NCBI RefSeq assembly: GCF_019649055.1
Contig: NW_026570261.1
Coordinates: 992,001-1,056,000 of the forward strand
Length of the DNA: 64,000 nt
Reading direction: 5' to 3'
DNA from: Paramacrobiotus metropolitanus
Taxonomy: Eukaryota > Tardigrada > Eutardigrada > Parachela > Macrobiotidae
Below, one piece after another: positions 58,979 to 64,000 of this stretch. A model generated the notes under the pieces. That model searched no databases, had not been told where the DNA came from, and was given only the letters and a program-made list of their open reading frames with translations. Within the stretch, counting starts at the first letter, position 1; the number at the start of each line of letters is the position of its first letter. The translations under genes were made by a program, and so were the position numbers.

Positions 58979-60639
58979 ATGAACGTGTCGACCATGGATG
59001 AGAGTTGTGTCAGTACTGTGGAAAATAAAGCAGCACCGCCGGAAGCTTCCGCACCATTAGCGGCAGCATGGACGACTCCACAAAATGCAGCACCGATATC
59101 ATGGAATTTTAACGAGACTTCCAGCGACGCGACATACTTTCCGCATCCGCTGTTTTTTGGTCAATATTTACCGGCACCGTGGCCAGCGCAGGAGAAATCG
59201 TTGGCTGCCAACGGAATGCCGACCGCTGTGGACGCTGCCGCCGGTCCATCGACTCCGTCAACGTTAGACGAATCTAATCCGATGAGCGTCGTCAAAGCCA
59301 ATAAAGACAAACGGGGTTCGCTGAGCTACGTGGCCATGATCTTCAAAGCCATCATCGAGTCACCGCAGAAACAGCTGACCTTAGGCGAAATCTACGCGAT
59401 TATTCTCCAGCAGTATCCGGCGTTTTGCGCCAGCAAGAAAGGATGGCAGGTAGATGGCGGCACATAATTAAGTACTCTGATGCGTGTGCGTTCTTTCATT
59501 TTGTGCTATATTAATTTGTCTTTCCTTTAATTTGTGTCCAGCCCAAAAAACTTACGAAAAACAATTTTAACCTAATTTTGTATGAAAATTACGGTAAACG
59601 TTCTCAACAGTTACAATGTTTTCCTCCGCATGTGCGGAACATAATTTTATAGCGAAAATACTGCAGAAATACTTGCTAAAAAATCCGGAATCGTTTGGTG
59701 GTGTTTGAAAATTACTGCACTTGATTTCAAATAAAATTAAGACCTTAGAATTAATTCTTCACCTGAATTTAATTATTGTCTTACTGTCTTGCAGAACAGT
59801 ATCCGTCATAATCTTAGTTTGAACGAGTGCTTCGTGAAGGTTCCGCGCATACCTGGCGTGAACGAGGGCAAAGGTCAGTCAGCTTTACTAACACAATAAA
59901 ATAAAAAGTCTAGTTTCGATATCCAGCATTAGCCAAATTTGGATGTTGAAATCGGGTTGGTGTGCGCGAAACAACTACAGTTTAAGGATGAAAACGAAAG
60001 ACAGTTGCTTATTATATAACCGGTTGCAAGGAAGTAAGCACTAAGAAGTACCCTTTTTTAGGCTGCTTCTGGACAATCGGTCCCGGAGCCGAGGACTTAT
60101 ACAAAGATGGCGATTATCAGCGACGCCGACGCATGAAGCGAGCCACTTACCGGGCCAGCGCCCCCAACACGGCAGCATTTCCACCTAACATCTGCGCCGA
60201 CGACGCGCATTTCTCACTGTGGTCCAGCACCTGGCAGCCACGCAATGCGTGGCCAGTAAACCACATCCAGTCGGCAAGCTTTCCACCCGCTTATCCACCG
60301 CCCAGTAACGCCTTGTTGCAGCCCGGAGTAGCGTTCCCGCAAAGCGGCGCTGCCGGTTCACATCAGCGCTTTATGATGAGTGTGCCACCGTTTCCAAATA
60401 GTTTCCAACGGCACTGCACACCCCGTGCTGGCTACACGGCTACGAAGCCAGTTCGTGCGGGAAATCTCGTGCCGGATTGGACGGGATCACCCACAGGATT
60501 CCCGTTCGTGGGATCCTTCCCAAATCTGTATCCTGGATATCCTGGCCAAGTGATGAGAGCGGCTGCAAGCAGAAAATTCGCGGGATCCAACGGAACCGTG
60601 CGAGTCGACAATCCGTTGCTGCACAACAAAGGTAACTGA
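58979..60639 (+). CDS. FoxL2: Forkhead transcription factor, FoxL2-like, three exons, 375 aa
   Basis: Exons 58979..59449, 59795..59873 and 60062..60639. Junctions are phase 0 (GGCAG|GTAGAT to TTGCAG|AACAG) and phase 1 (AAAG|GTCAGT to TTTAG|GC). The start may be the Met at 58994, which has the stronger context ACCATGG. The forkhead domain spans about residues 113-205: [40 protein letters not shown] rebuilt across the first junction, then [14 protein letters not shown] and RRRRMKR. The wing-2 sequence [11 protein letters not shown] is the FoxL2 signature, which sets it apart from the FoxC/D/E forms. It is diverged at the start of the domain (GSLSYV instead of PPYSYV). The C-terminus is Pro/Ser/Ala-rich without a recognised motif. 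FoxL2 proteins act in gonad and sensory cell fate in other animals; the role here is inferred. Confidence 0.85.
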
Positions 60640-62090
60640 CGGTCCTGCCGTAAAAGATCTGGTGCCACCGCGCAACGACGAAGGGTTCTTGTTTGCTGTA
60701 ATTGTCTTGAGGCCTTGGATATAAAATTATGAATAATTTGGTCAATCTGTGAACAGTTGCAAAGTGTTTAGGATCAACAGTTGAAGGAATTACCGCTGAG
60801 TTTTGCTGTTTAATATTTCTTAATTTGGAGCCGAGCATTTTCGGATGGGCCGGTATAGCCGTATGTATCCATGCTGCCGACATAAAAGAAATCTGCTAAA
60901 ACACGAATTGTGTATTACTTTCTGAATCTGAAATCTGACTAGTTACTTCCAATCTGCACGGTTGTGCAGGTACGCTCGGCTTTGAGTGCGGTGACATATT
61001 CTTTGGCATGTGTACTATTACTGACTCCGATTACTAGGAAAACGGAAGTATTGCTAGTGCATGCATCAAGGTGTTCTGAGACTGCTGGCTACTGAACCTA
61101 TTTAAAAGACATTTTCGCCAAGACTTAAACCAAACAACCAGATTTTAATCAAGTCGGGAAAGACTAAAACGTGTGCACTGTGTAGTCAAGACAGTAAATA
61201 CACAAGACAGTCTTGAAACCTTTTCTGAGTTTCGCACCGACAAATTCCCATAAGGTAGGTTAAAAGGTGATGATAACGTACCACAACATATAACTATAGT
61301 GCTAAAAAATTAGACCATGCACGACCTTTTTCCCAAAAGGGTGCAACGCCTGATGTGGTTTTTGGCTTTACGCTAACATTGGTAAATATTTCGGTTTTGG
61401 AAGAAAACATGCTATACGAACTTACGAAGTCATATTTTACAAAACAAATAACTGCCCTAGCTAACGTATTGAACACTGGGTAGCGCTTATGGTTAGAGAT
61501 CTAGCGACGTCAGGACAACCGAAAGCTTCGGAGCAGCTTTTTTAAAAAAAAATATTATTTTACGTAAGACTTTCCTTTTCGAACGCAAGCCATCCCAAGT
61601 ACGAAAAGTTCACGGGCAGTCGAGGCGGATGTTCTAACATCCCGACAAATGGATCGGTATCTGTGTGCTTCTTAGTGTCGGCAACGACGGCGTGTCTTTG
61701 ATGGGAGAAGGTTAGCAGGAACATATTTATCAGAATTTCGTAGAGTAATTGCAGCGCACGTACTTACACTGCTTAAGTTTCCATTGTTATGTATTCGTAT
61801 CCCATTATCCCATACTAGGGACACTTTTGAAACGCAATCATGCTTGAGAAGGCACCTTCACCGAAAAATCGAAACGACAGCATCGGGCCCAACTTTTCGC
61901 GCTAAACGTTATAATATCCAGACAATTTGAGGATGCAGAAAAAGAAAAGGATCGTAGAGATAACTGCAACTGCTGTTCCTTTTTAGCGTGTGAAATGGTG
62001 AAAAAACCGTCACTATTAAGAAAACCCGTTAGTCAGAAGCTACACGTTGAAATTCATTCCATCTATAGTTTCGGTTACGTCGCTTCCGTT
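60640..62090. other. Intergenic stretch after the forkhead gene
   Basis: About 1.4 kb with no gene recognised; only short chance frames on either strand. Confidence 0.45.
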
Positions 62091-64000
62091 TCAGTCGGCG
62101 TAATACCCTTTCAGCAGGTGCAAGGCAAATCGACTCAATGTTGACATGTCGAGTCCTCGCAGATCCACTGCATCCCACCATGCTGAACTGTGCTCGGGGC
62201 GAAAACCGCTGAAGCTGCAACGTAATAAATATTGTGCCTCTTATTATTTTTACTGTTAGTAATCTAACTCACAGTTTACAGAAGGCGCGCATAGCGCTCC
62301 ATTCATCCGGATAAGCCAGCTCTTCCCTCCAGCGCGCATGCAACGCGGTGACCTTTGCGCAGATGGCCTGCGAAACATCCGGGCAGTTATCGTTAACAGC
62401 GGCTAAAAAACGCTGGCGCTGTTCAGCGGCGGCTTCCGTAGAACGAAAGTGCAGATACGGAATGCAGATGGCCGATTCCGATTGCTGATTACTGGCGCGA
62501 AAGGTCATCCGTTTCAGCCACGCGCCGCCGTTGGCGATCAACGGGTGGAATAAAACGGTGTTGTCAGCTGGATGCGAAGCGTTGTAGTTAACCAGCACCA
62601 ATTTACTACAGACGGTCCATAAATTGCAAACTGTGTTGTATTGATAACTGCTATCCTGATTATTACGCCGCAGACACAGGAACGCATTGATCGGCGGGCA
62701 GTTGGGATCGCAGCCGTCCTTGACGATGATCATTCGCACATGAATGCTCTTTTGCTCCAGAATTCTGTTCAGCATCCATAGTTTGTTGGACAAGTATCGT
62801 CTCCCCTGACCAACGGTCCTTCCCCTCCCGAACAACGCCACCGTTTGCGTTTCCTGACCAATCGCGCGGTCTAGCAGCGTGACGAACTCATATTGGTACA
62901 GCGGGAGTCAATGTTGAATTCTCTATCAGTGGGTCCCTGAGCGCGGAGCAAGCGGAGGTCGAGGATGTGTTTTGGCTATTGGGAAACTCTTTCAAAAAAA
63001 GTGCCCACAACGCACACACACTGCAAGGATACAGTAAGTCCGTTTTAACGATCAGTTTACCGATGGGGCTTCGACAAACACCAGTGTGCCTTCAAAATTT
63101 CAAACTTGTTTCTAGTTGTTTGTTTATCTTTAGAAGTCTACCTGCAGCATTATGTACTGTAGCCGACTTACCGACTGGTTCGTAACTTTGTGACGATATC
63201 CATGGTCAGCAGAATACATGCCATAACGGGATGCGGATGATCAGTGATGCGAATTTCACTGCCATCTGCAAAATTTTTACCCACTATCCAAATGAGCGTA
63301 AACTAGCGACCAGTTTCCATCTCCGGACGTTCAATGTGTCGGATTTAAGAGACGTAATACCATGTCCGGCATGTCGGGTAACAAAAATTTTGATTTTCCG
63401 AAAGCTGTTGTTGGAATTAGTATGGTCTGACCTCACTTCACACTACACCAGTGTCCATCTGAATTTCAGTTTTCAAAGTTACCTAGTTTTTACCTTTTTG
63501 TGTAAACTGCTGTTATCGTTTTGGCGGACTGGCGATCATCCTGCTGTGTTGCCAGTGCCTGAGTGCCTGCCACCTATCATTTTGGTCGTTGTAAACTGTA
63601 CGGATTCGGATGTTGACATTTTGCGCATTGCGCACAAGCGACATTGCCACTCAGACCACGAACGCGGTATAACGTCTAGTTAAGGGGGTCAGTACTGACC
63701 TGTTACTGTTACCTGCATTAGATTAGTAATTGGATTACTGTTACTAGTACAATACCTGCATTAGATTAGTAATTTAGTGCGACACTCTTACCATGTTGAC
63801 ACGCGTCACTGGCACACTTGTCCGTCATCACAATAATATTGGCTTCTTGGGCGTCCTGTTCACTCAGGTAGTTTTGGCAAGCTTCTTTCAGGGCATTCGC
63901 GTCCCAAAACATACTGCACCCTTCCGCATTGCCATGCACTTCGGCGCAGATGAAGGTCACTGTGTCGATTCCCGCTCGTACAAACACACGACAACCGACT
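62091..64000 (-). pseudogene. Family A copy D, running off the right edge, frame-disrupted
   Basis: Segments: 64000..63792 is the end of exon 1 (VFVRAGIDTVTFICAEVH; donor CATG|GTAAGA, phase 1, as in the intact copy). About 63005..62273 is exon 2 (donor AAACT|GTGAGT, phase 2). 62214..62091 is exon 3 (acceptor TTGCAG|CTTC, ending KGYYAD-stop, exactly 124 nt as in the intact copy). The 3' three quarters of exon 2 is fully open (STEAAAEQRQRFLAAVNDNC, ALHARWREELAYP). Near its 5' end (about 62890-63005) the match to family A switches frame at least once, and the acceptor lies 2 nt out of register in a TG run. It is therefore probably a pseudogene, although exon 3 is well preserved and an unusual splice could rescue it. 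The 5' part is outside the window. Confidence 0.62.

Overview
The window is animal nuclear DNA. Spliced genes with GT-AG introns are interspersed with many mobile elements, and there is no operon or ribosome-binding-site structure. The genes are metazoan: BTB-BACK-Kelch (KLHL) proteins, a serpin, a FoxL2-type forkhead factor, mitochondrial MMAA, and a kinase fused to a kelch domain. One intron is only about 61 nt and others are about 70-90 nt. The lineage-specific gene expansions suggest a small ecdysozoan, and I would guess a tardigrade, but that is an inference; nothing in the sequence proves it.

Layout. 1.8-4.1 kb (+): an intact three-exon gene of an unrecognised family ('family A', Tudor-like N-terminus). 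5.0-11.1 kb (-): KLHL gene K1, six exons, convergent to family A. 12.1-13.6 kb (-): a two-exon serpin. 14.3-20.4 kb: a degraded second copy of the family A/KLHL pair (pseudogene B plus K2, with one nonsense codon). 22.1-23.5 kb: family A relic C. 23.9-26.7 kb (+): kinase-kelch gene. 28.9-39.9 kb (-): KLHL gene K3, whose introns hold a TIR element and a complete 5.46-kb LTR retroelement. 40.9-52.8 kb (+): an 11.85-kb LTR retroelement with a gag-like ORF and no pol. 52.9-57.4 kb (-): MMAA, five exons. 59.0-60.6 kb (+): FoxL2-like gene, three exons. 62.1 kb to the right edge (-): family A copy D, frame-disrupted.

The exon models rest on consistency across paralogues. K1, K2 and K3 share identical exon lengths (277, 280, 72 and 212 nt for four of six exons) and splice phases, and the four family A copies share phase-1 and phase-2 junctions.

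The most unusual material is in the mobile elements. Two unrelated LTR elements lack reverse transcriptase and integrase. Each encodes a CCHC zinc-knuckle protein and each carries a long array of short inverted repeats: 18 units of GTCGC-loop-GCGAT in the smaller, and dozens of CCGAC-loop-GTCGG in the larger. The smaller also encodes a RING-finger protein and has a textbook tRNA-iMet primer site, polypurine tract, 4-bp target duplication and apparently identical LTRs. A TIR element in K3 carries a third palindrome array. A plausible but untested reading is non-autonomous elements whose RNA hairpins are bound by their own zinc-knuckle proteins.
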